From Candidatus Zixiibacteriota bacterium (lineage in GTDB: Bacteria > Zixibacteria > MSB-5A5 > GN15 > FEB-12): a stretch of DNA of 64,000 nt. The stretch spans positions 20,826-84,825 of the forward strand of contig JAJRQO010000018.1 of assembly GCA_024280215.1 (NCBI GenBank), in the 5' to 3' direction. Below the pieces are notes generated by a model. The model had not been told where the DNA came from. It did not search any database and saw only the letters and a list, made by a program, of their open reading frames with translations. This document shows positions 52,360 to 60,800 of this stretch, in pieces; within the stretch, counting starts at the first letter, position 1, and each line of letters begins with the position of its first letter. A program made the translations under genes and the position numbers.

Positions 52360-53289
52360 TTATATCTTCGTCTTTACTTTATACGTTGGGATTCGGCTGA
52401 ACTCTTTGAGCATATCAACTCGCTTGACAATATCTTCTTTTTTAAGCGATGCAGTCTTACGACAACTGAAATTCTCAACGCAATACGATGCCATCACCGT
52501 CCCTGTCACCAAAGCCCGTCTGAAATTATCTTCCGACAGATCTTTGACATTGGACAAATATCCCATAGTGCCGCCCGCAAATGAATCGCCCGCCCCCGTA
52601 GGGTCTTTGACTTTTTCAAGAGGTATCGCAGGAAGTGAGAAAAAACTCTTTTTCCCAAAGAGTTGTACGCCGTGAGCACCTTTTTTGATTATGACATATT
52701 TTGCACCAAGCTTGAGCAATTCTTTGGCTGCTTTTGGAAGAGACGAGGTATTGCAAAACTGCATCGCTTCTCCATCGTTGATACAAATCACATCAACTTT
52801 TCGGAACACTTTTTCAAGAAGTTTTGGTTCAATCGTAATCCATAAATTCATCGAGTCACAAAGAGTCAAACGAGGTTTTTTGACCTGTTCCAAAACTTGC
52901 AATTGCAAAGCAGGATGTATATTTCCTAAAAGCACAAACGGAGCATTTTTATATGAGTCAGGAAGAATAGGATTAAAAGTCTCAAAAACATTCAGCTGGG
53001 TGTCTCTGGTAATCGCCTGATTCATATCGCCTTCGTAGTAGCCCGACCAGAAAAATGTTTTACCCGATTTGTCGATTTGTAATCCTTCTAAATCAACACC
53101 TCGTTTTTTGAGCATGTTGATATGTTTTTTTTCAAAATCATTTCCAACCACACCAACAATTCCTGGTGTTGTAAAATATGACGATGCCACCGATGCGTAG
53201 GTAGCTGAACCGCCCAAGGCTCGCTTCACAGAACCAAGCGGGGTATCAATTGTGTCAACTGCGACAGAACCGACTATAAGTAATTTCAT
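52360..53289 (-). CDS. PfkB-family carbohydrate kinase
   Basis: A 309-residue kinase of the ribokinase/PfkB family. The GGSATYASVASSYF segment near the start and DPTGAGDSFAGG near the end (anion hole plus catalytic Asp) are the two family signatures. The substrate, a sugar or nucleoside, is not clear. Its GGAG is 7 bases from the ATG. It is not obviously tied to the butyrate-kinase operon, being separated by a 141-base gap with a repeat. Confidence 0.88.
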   Translation of the reverse strand: MKLLIVGSVAVDTIDTPLGSVKRALGGSATYASVASSYFTTPGIVGVVGNDFEKKHINMLKKRGVDLEGLQIDKSGKTFFWSGYYEGDMNQAITRDTQLNVFETFNPILPDSYKNAPFVLLGNIHPALQLQVLEQVKKPRLTLCDSMNLWITIEPKLLEKVFRKVDVICINDGEAMQFCNTSSLPKAAKELLKLGAKYVIIKKGAHGVQLFGKKSFFSLPAIPLEKVKDPTGAGDSFAGGTMGYLSNVKDLSEDNFRRALVTGTVMASYCVENFSCRKTASLKKEDIVKRVDMLKEFSRIPTYKVKTKI

Positions 53290-53385
53290 ACAAATTCTCC
53301 ATACAATTATTGTTCATACTAATTAAGCCTAAAGTATAGAAGAAAATGTATAGATTCAAGTTTTAATTAGGAGTTGTTTTAAGAT

Positions 53386-53432
53386 GAACATACGTCGACT
53401 CCGCTCAGCATGACAGAATATGTTCTTTTTTT
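53386..53432. repeat. Dispersed hairpin-type repeat downstream of ptb
   Basis: GAACATA (53386-53392) pairs with TATGTTC (53419-53425), flanking GTCGACTCCGCTCAGCATGA, a phrase resembling repeats scattered in many bacterial genomes. On the plus strand T7 follows the stem, giving terminator-like form facing right; the minus-strand reading lacks a T tract. Confidence 0.45.
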
Positions 53433-54339
53433 AACAAGCAACCATGGCAAGAAGTATAGAATTATAACGTGTCTCTTCAGAGTCGATTTCTGTAGGCATC
53501 ACAACAGGCACTTTACCACCGAGAATAACTCCGCCAACCTGTGAATCAGCAAAAAGGCTGAGTGCTTTATAGATACCATTGGCAGTTTCGATATTCGGAG
53601 CGACCAAGATATCAACCTCACCAGCCACGACAGAATCATGTAACCCTTTTGCTTCGGCTGCAAGGCGGTTAAGTGCGATATCAAACGACAATGGTCCCTC
53701 AACAACAACCTGCTCAGACGAATCGGCATATTTTTTCTGTATTGCATCTGCTTCAACGGTGTTTGGCATTTGCTTATAGACCACTTCTACCGCAGCAAGC
53801 AGTGCCACTTTTGGAATTTCAATTCCAAACTTGTTAGCAAGTTTCACGATTGAGTCAATCATTTTTGACTTCACTTCTACAGAAGGTTGACAATGTACAA
53901 AGCCATCAGTCAGGAATAAAAACTTGTCATACCCTTTGGCTTTGATAAGAGCGACATGATGAACATCGTTAGCATCACAGAATTCAGCATTACCGAAGAT
54001 AATTTTTTCGATGAAATCAACCGAGTGATATTTCCCTTTGATGAGAATATCAATCTCACCTGTCGATGCAAGTTTGCTGGCTGTCTCGACCGCTTTGTAT
54101 GGTTCTCTAAAATCCAATATCTCAAGCGTCGAAATATCAATATTTTTCTTCGTAGCTTTTGCATGTACAAGTTCTTCATCACCGATAAGAACTAACTCAA
54201 TGAGTTTCTTCTCATGTAGCCTTAGAGCGACTTGCAAAGTTGTCATATCTGATGGAGCCACTAAGGCTACTTTGTATCGTTTATTTTGTTCCAGTAGAAC
54301 TTGTTCGAGTTCGTCAAATGATTTAATCGCTTCAGACAT
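53431..54339 (-). CDS. Phosphate acetyl/butyryltransferase family protein, divergent copy
   Basis: A 302-residue member of the Pta/Ptb family; QVGGVILGGKVPVVMP near the C-terminus and NIETANGIYKAL are typical. It is the second of two tandem copies. In the first copy the C-terminal motif reads VSRSD, which fits the phosphate-binding Ser-Arg of Pta enzymes; here the aligned stretch reads PTEID, so the arginine is absent. It might have another substrate or be a non-catalytic partner. The start overlaps the stop of the first copy by one base. Confidence 0.75.
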   Translation of the reverse strand: MSEAIKSFDELEQVLLEQNKRYKVALVAPSDMTTLQVALRLHEKKLIELVLIGDEELVHAKATKKNIDISTLEILDFREPYKAVETASKLASTGEIDILIKGKYHSVDFIEKIIFGNAEFCDANDVHHVALIKAKGYDKFLFLTDGFVHCQPSVEVKSKMIDSIVKLANKFGIEIPKVALLAAVEVVYKQMPNTVEADAIQKKYADSSEQVVVEGPLSFDIALNRLAAEAKGLHDSVVAGEVDILVAPNIETANGIYKALSLFADSQVGGVILGGKVPVVMPTEIDSEETRYNSILLAMVAC

Positions 54340-55286
54340 TATCTCTCCCCCCAGATATTTTCTTGCTGATAGTAATCAGCAATCAACACCGCCAATGCAA
54401 GCGAGGTCTTTTTATTTTGCACTGTATCAGAACGGGAAACAAGCGAGACAGGAACTTTCGCCCCAACAATCACCCCCGCAAAAACCGCCTGTACAAAATG
54501 AATCAGCGACTTGGCGATGATGTTACATTCCTCTATGGAATTTGCCAGAAAAATATCGGTATCACCGATAACATTATTACTCTCGGCATCTTCATTTTTA
54601 GCAACTGCTTTGTCAAATGGAATCGGTGCCTGAATAATAACATCTTGGTATTTTTCTAACACATAAGGAATCAAAACATCTCTATCATTTTTGACATGTG
54701 GTTGGTTGTTATACAATTTATCATAGGCAGACGATACTGCAATTTTAATAGGCGAAAGCATAAGAGCTTTGCTGACAAGAATAGCATTATTGACAATCTC
54801 TTTTTTCTGTTCAACATCAGGATGCACCATCATGCCACCATCGGACATATTCAAAAGTTTTTTATACCCTGGAATATCCAACACCGCACAATGTGACAAG
54901 ATAGAATTGCCTCTAAGATTATACTGTTTATCAAGAAGTGTTTTGAGTAGAGCTGACGTAGGAAGAAAGCCTTTCATAACGGCATCTGCTTCTCCGTCAG
55001 CGGCTAACTTAATCGCAGTATGAGCAGCATCTAAGACATCTTTTTTATCTATCAGTTCTATGCCCGAAATTTCTATATGATTCTCTTGAGCAAGAGTATC
55101 AATTTTTTCTTTATCACCAACTAATATAGGTACAATATAATTATCAGTCTTTGCCTGAACGACCGCATCTAAGACATCGGCATCCTGTGCGGCCGCCACG
55201 ACAATTTTTTTCTTGCGACCTTCAGAAGCAATTGCTATTGCTTTTTCTATAAGCTGTTTGGATGAATGTATCGGTCTGTTTTGCAT
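54339..55286 (-). CDS. ptb: Phosphate butyryltransferase
   Basis: A 315-residue Pta/Ptb protein. It contains MKGFLPTSALLKTLLDKQYNLR, VLDIPGYKKLLNMSDGGMMVHPD, EDAESNNVIGDTDIFLANSIEE and AGVIVGAKVPVSLVSRSD, the family core including the Ser-Arg of the phosphate site. It would exchange CoA for phosphate on a short-chain or branched acyl-CoA, feeding the butyrate kinase encoded just upstream. Operon overlaps on both sides are one base. Confidence 0.88.
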   Translation of the reverse strand: MQNRPIHSSKQLIEKAIAIASEGRKKKIVVAAAQDADVLDAVVQAKTDNYIVPILVGDKEKIDTLAQENHIEISGIELIDKKDVLDAAHTAIKLAADGEADAVMKGFLPTSALLKTLLDKQYNLRGNSILSHCAVLDIPGYKKLLNMSDGGMMVHPDVEQKKEIVNNAILVSKALMLSPIKIAVSSAYDKLYNNQPHVKNDRDVLIPYVLEKYQDVIIQAPIPFDKAVAKNEDAESNNVIGDTDIFLANSIEECNIIAKSLIHFVQAVFAGVIVGAKVPVSLVSRSDTVQNKKTSLALAVLIADYYQQENIWGER

Positions 55287-56362
55287 CAGATTGATTTATA
55301 CTCTTTTAGTTTTTCTTCACCTTGTAAAAAACGCATGCCAGCCGAAGCTAACGCTTCCATTTCAAGTTCGCCAGCGATGACAACTACCTTGCCTAAGAAT
55401 GAAATATATTTTTGAATTTCGTCTACTAATCTTTTTGAATTCGCCATACCACCAGTTAAAATTATCGACTCGAACTTCCCACATAATACCGTCGTAGCAA
55501 CACCAATTTCTTTCGCAATTTGATATGCCATCGCATTAAAATATAGCTCTGCTTTTTCATCTCCGTCATCAATCATTTCCTCAGCAGTAATCAAATCAGC
55601 GGTTCCTATATATGCCTGCAGTCCAGATTTTTTAGAAAGTTTTGCAATCAGTTCTTCTTTGGAAAATTTCCCCGAATAGCACAGTTCGACAAGCCCACCA
55701 ATAGGCATTGCTCCCGCACGGTCGGGCGAAAATGGTCCCATCCCTAAAAGTGCGTCATTGACATCAACAATTTTGCCTTGTCGTACCGATGCAACTGAAA
55801 TCCCACCGCCCATGTGTACCGCTACAAAATTCATATCTTCAAGTTGTTTTGATTGTTTGGCTGCCTCACGACGACAGACTTCTTTTATATTTAAGGCATG
55901 TACTCGGCACTTGCGAACAATTTCAGGCACGCCACTTACACGAGCAATTTCGGTAAAATTATCAACAGTGATTGGGTCAGAAATAAGAGATGGAACTTTA
56001 TATTTTTTAGCAAAATGGTCAGCAATAACTGCCCCCAAATTAGATGCATGATTTGAGAACCGTGCTGACTTTAAATCATCCAACATCTTTTCATTGATAG
56101 CATAGGCTCCCCCCTCAAGTGGGCAGAGCGGAGCTCCCCGACCAATAACAGCCGAGAGAGTATTCGTATCAATTTGAAGCGAGTCAATCCATGTTTCAAT
56201 TGCTACTAAGCGAAGTTTCTGTTGCTCGGAAACATTATCAAACTCTGCAAGTTCAGATGCATCATGACGAATTGTCTTCTCAGATTGTTTATTCGTACCA
56301 TCAAAGAGTGCAACTTTTGTCGAAGTCGAACCTGGATTTATTATGAGCATCAAGTTTGGCAT
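55286..56362 (-). CDS. buk: Butyrate kinase
   Basis: The ATG at 56362 is chosen (the longer frame overlaps iorB without reason), giving 358 residues. Acetate/butyrate kinase signatures are LMLIINPGSTSTKVALFDG at the N-terminus and NFVAVHMGGGISVASVRQGKIVD in the middle, with LTGGMANSKRLV near the end. It makes ATP and a free acid from acyl phosphate. Placement between iorB and ptb indicates energy conservation from 2-oxo-acid-derived acyl-CoA. There is no strong Shine-Dalgarno; coupling with iorB is likely. Confidence 0.93.
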   Translation of the reverse strand: MPNLMLIINPGSTSTKVALFDGTNKQSEKTIRHDASELAEFDNVSEQQKLRLVAIETWIDSLQIDTNTLSAVIGRGAPLCPLEGGAYAINEKMLDDLKSARFSNHASNLGAVIADHFAKKYKVPSLISDPITVDNFTEIARVSGVPEIVRKCRVHALNIKEVCRREAAKQSKQLEDMNFVAVHMGGGISVASVRQGKIVDVNDALLGMGPFSPDRAGAMPIGGLVELCYSGKFSKEELIAKLSKKSGLQAYIGTADLITAEEMIDDGDEKAELYFNAMAYQIAKEIGVATTVLCGKFESIILTGGMANSKRLVDEIQKYISFLGKVVVIAGELEMEALASAGMRFLQGEEKLKEYKSI

Positions 56363-56363
56363 A

Positions 56364-56966
56364 TTATGCTTCGACAGCCGAAAGCTTGACATCTCTTCCA
56401 CGATTGAAGGCTTGGATATTTATTTCGACAAACCGTTCTTTAACCCGACATCTTATTACATCAATCCACAAGTCAGTTGGAAATGGCATATAGTTTGAAA
56501 GGATACCAAGCAAAATTGTATTGACCAAACGAGGATTTCCAAGCTCAGCCGCGATTTTGTCGGCATCGGCAGAAATGACTTTATCAGCTCTTTCACGCAT
56601 TTTTTCAACTGGGTTTTTCGGATATTCTAAACCTTTTGTTGATGTAACAATCGCTGGAACAAGTTCTGTTTGCGAGACAATTGCAACACCATCTTTTTTC
56701 ATCCAGTCTAACGCTCTGAGTCCTTCAGCTTTTTCAAACGAAATCAAAATATCAGCCTGACCATGCCGAATAGTCGGAGCATACACTTTGTCTGCAATTT
56801 TTATATGAGAAGAAACAATGCCACCACGTTGCGACATTCCATGTACTTCAGATTTTTTGACATCATAACCAAATCGCATGGCTGCTTCTGAAATAATTTC
56901 GGATGCGAGCAAAACACCTTGTCCGCCAACACCTACTATTAAAATTGAATAACTTTTATTAGACAT
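56364..56966 (-). CDS. iorB: Indolepyruvate ferredoxin oxidoreductase, beta subunit
   Basis: A 200-residue gamma-type domain of the 2-oxoacid:ferredoxin oxidoreductase family. ILIVGVGGQGVLLASEIISEAAMRFGYDVKKSEVHGMSQRGG (quoted in parts: GVGGQGVLLASEI, EVHGMSQRGG) is characteristic. It partners with the alpha subunit upstream to decarboxylate aryl pyruvates, reducing ferredoxin. Seven bases separate it from iorA. Confidence 0.93.
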   Translation of the reverse strand: MSNKSYSILIVGVGGQGVLLASEIISEAAMRFGYDVKKSEVHGMSQRGGIVSSHIKIADKVYAPTIRHGQADILISFEKAEGLRALDWMKKDGVAIVSQTELVPAIVTSTKGLEYPKNPVEKMRERADKVISADADKIAAELGNPRLVNTILLGILSNYMPFPTDLWIDVIRCRVKERFVEINIQAFNRGRDVKLSAVEA

Positions 56967-56973
56967 TTATAAC

Positions 56974-58755
56974 CTACACTTCCACGAATTGACTTTTTAA
57001 CATTATTGCTTCTGGAGGACAAACCTGAGCACACAGAGTACAACCTGTACAAATTGATTGATCAATGATTGCTTTTGGACGACCATGCTTGTTGGTTTCC
57101 TCTGAGGCTGAAATAGCAGGGCAGGAAATTTTGAAGCAAGCTGAACATGCTGTACAAAGTTCTGAATCAATCACAAATGGTTCATCCATAATACGAGCAG
57201 GCATTAAAACACATGGGCGTGAAGTCAGAATAACCGATGGTTCAGGAGTGGCAACTTCTTCTTTGATCGTACTAAGCACTTGCTCATAATCATAGGCATC
57301 AACATTGATAAGTCTTTTAACACCCAATGCTTTCACCAAAGTCGCAATATCAACTTTACCCGCTTCTTTTCCCATCAAAGTTTTACCAGTCGAAGGATGC
57401 TCTTGTCCGCCAGTCATAGCGGTAATTGAATTATCTAAAATCATAACAGTCACATTACTTTTATTATACACTGCATCGATAAGACCTGTAATACCAGAAT
57501 GGAAAAATGTCGAATCACCAATGACTGCAACAGTTCCTTTATCCGATGCTTGTACTTTTTCCATACCAATCGCATTGCCAATCGACGCTCCCATACAAAC
57601 ACAGGTGTCCATCGCATTTAACGGTTCTAACGCTCCAAGAGTATAGCAACCAATATCACCCGCTACAGCAACACCTGCTTTTTTAAGTGCCATAAAAGCA
57701 CCACGATGCGGACATCCCGCACACAGAACTGGAGGACGAGGGAACATATTTTTCTCAACACCGATTTCAGCAACTTTAAGTGCGTCGATAACGCCTGCTT
57801 TGTGGAAGCCTTCAGCAACTCTATATGGTGAAAGCTCACCTAAGTTACCAAAATATTTTTTACCTTCGACTTTGATACCTGCTGCTTTGATTTGGTCTTC
57901 TAAGTACGGTTCTAATTCTTCAACAACCAAAACAACATCATGCGAATTGACAAACGCTTCAATTTTCTTAAGTGGTATCGGATTAGTAAAACCAAGTTTG
58001 AGGTAATCAAAATCAGGGGCAACATCTTTAGCATATTGGTAGGAAACACCAGAAGTAATAATGCCAACTTTAGAACCATTTTCTTCGATAAAATTCATCA
58101 ACGTATTTTCAGAAAACTTGCGTAATTTGTCGATACGTTCTTCAATAACCACATGACGTCCTCGAGCATTCGATGGTATCATGACATACTTTGAAGCATC
58201 TTTTACATATTCTTTGTTGACCGTTTCAGTGGCATCGTCGAGTTCGACAATCCCTTTTGAGTGTGAAATACGAGTTGTCATACGGTACAAAACAGGTGTG
58301 TCAAACATCTCTGACAATTCATAACCTGTCACAATCATATCTTTAGATTCCTGAGAATCAGATGGTTCAAGCATAGGGACATTGGCAAATTTTGCGAAAT
58401 ACCTGTTATCCTGTTCATTTTGTGATGAGTGCATTTCTGGGTCATCGGCAGAGACAATTAAAAATCCTGCGTTGACACCAGTGTAAGCATGGGTCATATA
58501 TGGATCAGCGGCGACATTGAGTCCGACATGCTTCATCGTTACTAATGCCCGTCCACCGCCAATTGATGCACCGACGCCAACTTCGTACGCTACTTTTTCA
58601 TTCGGAGACCATTGGGCGTATATCGATGGAAATTTAGCTCCGATAGTTTCCATTATTTCTGTTGAGGGTGTTCCTGGATATGCTGATGCAAGTTTTACTC
58701 CTGCTTCAAATACACCACGAGCTACCGCTTCATTACCTGATAATAGTTCTTTCAT
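56974..58755 (-). CDS. iorA: Indolepyruvate ferredoxin oxidoreductase, alpha subunit
   Basis: A 593-residue subunit with an N-terminal pyrimidine-binding domain (LLSGNEAVARGVFEAGVKLASAYPGTPSTEI). A thiamine-diphosphate domain follows (CAGCPHRGAF, GDIGCYTLG, GDSTFFHSGITGLIDAVYN). A C-terminal ferredoxin carries two 4Fe-4S motifs, CTACSACFKISCP and CTGCTLCAQVCP. It catalyses oxidation of indolepyruvate, phenylpyruvate or related keto acids to acyl-CoA. The operon continues with iorB, buk, ptb and a ptb copy. Confidence 0.95.
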   Translation of the reverse strand: MKELLSGNEAVARGVFEAGVKLASAYPGTPSTEIMETIGAKFPSIYAQWSPNEKVAYEVGVGASIGGGRALVTMKHVGLNVAADPYMTHAYTGVNAGFLIVSADDPEMHSSQNEQDNRYFAKFANVPMLEPSDSQESKDMIVTGYELSEMFDTPVLYRMTTRISHSKGIVELDDATETVNKEYVKDASKYVMIPSNARGRHVVIEERIDKLRKFSENTLMNFIEENGSKVGIITSGVSYQYAKDVAPDFDYLKLGFTNPIPLKKIEAFVNSHDVVLVVEELEPYLEDQIKAAGIKVEGKKYFGNLGELSPYRVAEGFHKAGVIDALKVAEIGVEKNMFPRPPVLCAGCPHRGAFMALKKAGVAVAGDIGCYTLGALEPLNAMDTCVCMGASIGNAIGMEKVQASDKGTVAVIGDSTFFHSGITGLIDAVYNKSNVTVMILDNSITAMTGGQEHPSTGKTLMGKEAGKVDIATLVKALGVKRLINVDAYDYEQVLSTIKEEVATPEPSVILTSRPCVLMPARIMDEPFVIDSELCTACSACFKISCPAISASEETNKHGRPKAIIDQSICTGCTLCAQVCPPEAIMLKSQFVEV

Positions 58756-58806
58756 ATTTATCTCTCATATACAAATTATTTATCATATAATTACTCACAA
58801 TCTTTC

Positions 58807-58822
58807 TGTGAATAATTTCACA
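58807..58822. promoter_or_regulatory. CRP/FNR-type palindrome at the iorA promoter
   Basis: TGTGA-ATAATT-TCACA is a perfect match to the CRP consensus TGTGA-N6-TCACA. It lies 5 bases downstream of the -10 box of iorA, overlapping the expected transcription start. In that position a bound regulator would normally repress. Confidence 0.6.
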
Positions 58823-58827
58823 AAGAG

Positions 58828-58856
58828 AGTATAGCATGATAATTCTACGATGACAA
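58828..58856 (-). promoter_or_regulatory. Sigma70-like promoter of the iorA operon
   Basis: On the minus strand TTGTCA (58856-58851), 17 bases and TATACT (58833-58828) predict a start close to 58821, leaving a leader of about 65 bases before the ATG at 58755. Confidence 0.65.
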
Positions 58857-58903
58857 GTGTTTTTTAGAAGACTTTTTAGGTTATGTTTAGCTTCTGATTA
58901 TTA

Positions 58904-58931
58904 TTGACATAATTATCTTTTTAATTATAAT
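58904..58931 (+). promoter_or_regulatory. Consensus sigma70 promoter of the two-CW gene
   Basis: TTGACA (58904-58909), 16 bases and TATAAT (58926-58931), both hexamers perfect, predict a start near 58938 and an 80-base leader ending in AGGAG. Confidence 0.7.
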
Positions 58932-59017
58932 GGCTTATGAAAAACAAAGCCACATCTGTTAAAATTATAAAAAAAGTATTCCCTCTCAACCAATTTATCT
59001 AAATCAGGAGTTTTTCT

Positions 59018-59290
59018 ATGAGAAAAATGAATTGTTGGGAATTTAAACTATGTGAAAGACAACTGGGCGGAAAAAATGAGAAAGAATTCGGAGTTTGTCC
59101 TGTTGCCCTTGCTATAGAATTTAATAAAACTAACAATGGGGTCAATGCGGGAAGATATTGCTGGAATGTAAAGGATTCTTTTTGTGAGTATCAGGCTCAT
59201 GGAACTTTTGCTCAGAAAAATGATATCTGTGAACAATGTGATTTCATGAAAATAGTCAAAGAAGAAGAAGGGTTAGATTTCGTAAAATAG
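59018..59290 (+). CDS. Two-CW-domain small cysteine-rich protein
   Basis: A 90-residue cytoplasmic protein with the pattern NCWEFKLCERQLGG, GVCPVA, GVNAGRYCWNVKDSFC and NDICEQCDFMKIVKEEEG. The two Cys-Trp motifs and flanking cysteines match the small proteins I know as two-CW-domain proteins, often found near signalling genes in anaerobes and probably metal-binding. Role unknown. It has a perfect consensus promoter and AGGAG, so it may be well expressed. It is convergent with the rluB gene. Confidence 0.85.
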   Translation: MRKMNCWEFKLCERQLGGKNEKEFGVCPVALAIEFNKTNNGVNAGRYCWNVKDSFCEYQAHGTFAQKNDICEQCDFMKIVKEEEGLDFVK

Positions 59291-59297
59291 AAGCTTT

Positions 59298-60029
59298 TTA
59301 CTGCTCGGTTTTCTTTTTCAATAATTCAACTTCAGATGCTTTCAGATATCGCCATTTGCCCAATTTAACACCGTGTGCCGTTATACCGCCAAATTCTATA
59401 CGTCTTAGATTCAACACTTTGTGTCCGACAGATTTGCAAAGTTGTTTGACTTCCCTTTTACGTCCTTCTTTAAGTGTCATTCGGATATTTGTATCATTTT
59501 TTACCCGTCCAATAATCTCAACTTTCCCTTTACCAATAGCTCCATCTTCAAGCTTGATACCTTTTGCGATTGCTTGTGAACCAGCCGCAGTAAAATGCCC
59601 TTGAACTTTGACATCATAAATTTTTTCAATCTGAAATTTTGGATGTGTTAATTGAAACGCCAATTCTCCATCATTGGTAAGAAGCAAAACTCCTTCTGTA
59701 TCAAAATCTAAGCGACCTATTGGATAGACTCTCACAGGTAAATCTTTTAAAAAGTCTAAAACTGTTTTTCTTTTAAATGGATCATGTAAAGTTGTCATAA
59801 CCTGCTTAGGTTTATTAAAAAGAACGTATACTTTATGCTCAACAAGCTCTACGATTGTCCCGTTTACTTTGACAACATCGGTATCGACATCAACAGTCTG
59901 CCCCATCTGTTCAACAGTGATATCGTTGATAGTAACTTTTTTCTCAGAAATAAGAGTGTCAGCACCACGTCTTGAAGTAACTCCACACATGGAGAGGTAT
60001 TTATTTATGCGAATAACTTTTGTTTTCAT
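59298..60029 (-). CDS. rluB: 23S rRNA pseudouridine synthase, RluB/RsuA family
   Basis: A 243-residue enzyme. An S4 RNA-binding domain is at the N-terminus (IRINKYLSMCGVTSRRGADTLI), followed by the RsuA/RluB catalytic segment VYPIGRLDFDTEGVLLLTNDGELAFQLTHP, where the Asp of GRLD is catalytic, and KVLNLRRIEFGGI. It probably modifies 23S rRNA near position 2605; RsuA or RluE-like specificity cannot be excluded. It is last in the trpS-scpA-scpB run, a frequent neighbourhood for rluB. Confidence 0.92.
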   Translation of the reverse strand: MKTKVIRINKYLSMCGVTSRRGADTLISEKKVTINDITVEQMGQTVDVDTDVVKVNGTIVELVEHKVYVLFNKPKQVMTTLHDPFKRKTVLDFLKDLPVRVYPIGRLDFDTEGVLLLTNDGELAFQLTHPKFQIEKIYDVKVQGHFTAAGSQAIAKGIKLEDGAIGKGKVEIIGRVKNDTNIRMTLKEGRKREVKQLCKSVGHKVLNLRRIEFGGITAHGVKLGKWRYLKASEVELLKKKTEQ

Positions 60030-60061
60030 AAGATCTTTATAGAATGAGGAGAAAAAATTAT

Positions 60062-60796
60062 TTATGTTTGGTCAACATCAATAATGACACCATCAGCAAT
60101 GTCTTCAGCGACTTCGTCTGCAATTGTTTCGGATTCATCTTCTGTTGTGGCTTCAACTTGCACAACCTCTTCAAGTTCTTCAGCACCATCATTCACATTG
60201 AATTTTAAGTTTTCAGAATTTATATCATCTATCAAACCTAACTCGGTTTGATTTTCAGACTCAGCCGATACGACTAACTCTTCAATTTCAGACATCTTAG
60301 GAAGGTCTATCAATTTATTGAGACCAAAGAATTTTAAAAATTCATCGGTAGTACCATATTGCAAAGGTTTCCCAACAGTTTCCGCACGACCTTTTATCGT
60401 TAGCATTTTCTTTTCCATAAGGTTATGAATAACTCCATCGGAAGCAACCCCACGAATCAGTTCAACCTCGGTTTTTGTCACTGGTTGTTTGTAGGCAACA
60501 ATAGCAAGTGTTTCAAGTGCTGCACGAGTCAAACGGAGTTTACGAGTACGTGAGAACATCTCTTGAACATAGCCAGTAAATTCAGGCATGATAAAAAACT
60601 GATAACCACCAGCGAGTTCTCTGATACGAAATGATGAGCCAGATTCGACATAACGGTCATTCAGTTCTGCAACTGCTTTAGAAACTTTAGAGCTATTAAA
60701 ATCATCAAGTAAGTCGGCAATTTTTTTACCTGGTAATGGTTCTGGAGCAGCAAGAATCAATGATTCAACAACTGAAATTTTATATCTATCTTCCAT
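60062..60796 (-). CDS. scpB: Segregation and condensation protein B
   Basis: A 244-residue protein. The two winged-helix core is seen in VESLILAAPEPLPGKKIADLL, GGYQFFIMPEFTGYV, RLTRAALETLAIVAYKQPVTKTEVELIRGV and LQYGTTDEFLKFFGLNKLIDLP, a close fit to ScpB. A 70-residue acidic tail (VVQVEATTEDESETIADE) is longer than the core family. It works with SMC and ScpA in chromosome organisation. The gap from scpA is 4 bases. Confidence 0.95.
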   Translation of the reverse strand: MEDRYKISVVESLILAAPEPLPGKKIADLLDDFNSSKVSKAVAELNDRYVESGSSFRIRELAGGYQFFIMPEFTGYVQEMFSRTRKLRLTRAALETLAIVAYKQPVTKTEVELIRGVASDGVIHNLMEKKMLTIKGRAETVGKPLQYGTTDEFLKFFGLNKLIDLPKMSEIEELVVSAESENQTELGLIDDINSENLKFNVNDGAEELEEVVQVEATTEDESETIADEVAEDIADGVIIDVDQT

Positions 60797-60800
60797 AATT

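Noticed and set aside
53386..53432. Terminator for the iorA-ptb operon
   Set aside because: The stem followed by T7 reads in the plus direction; on the minus strand of the operon there is no T tract.
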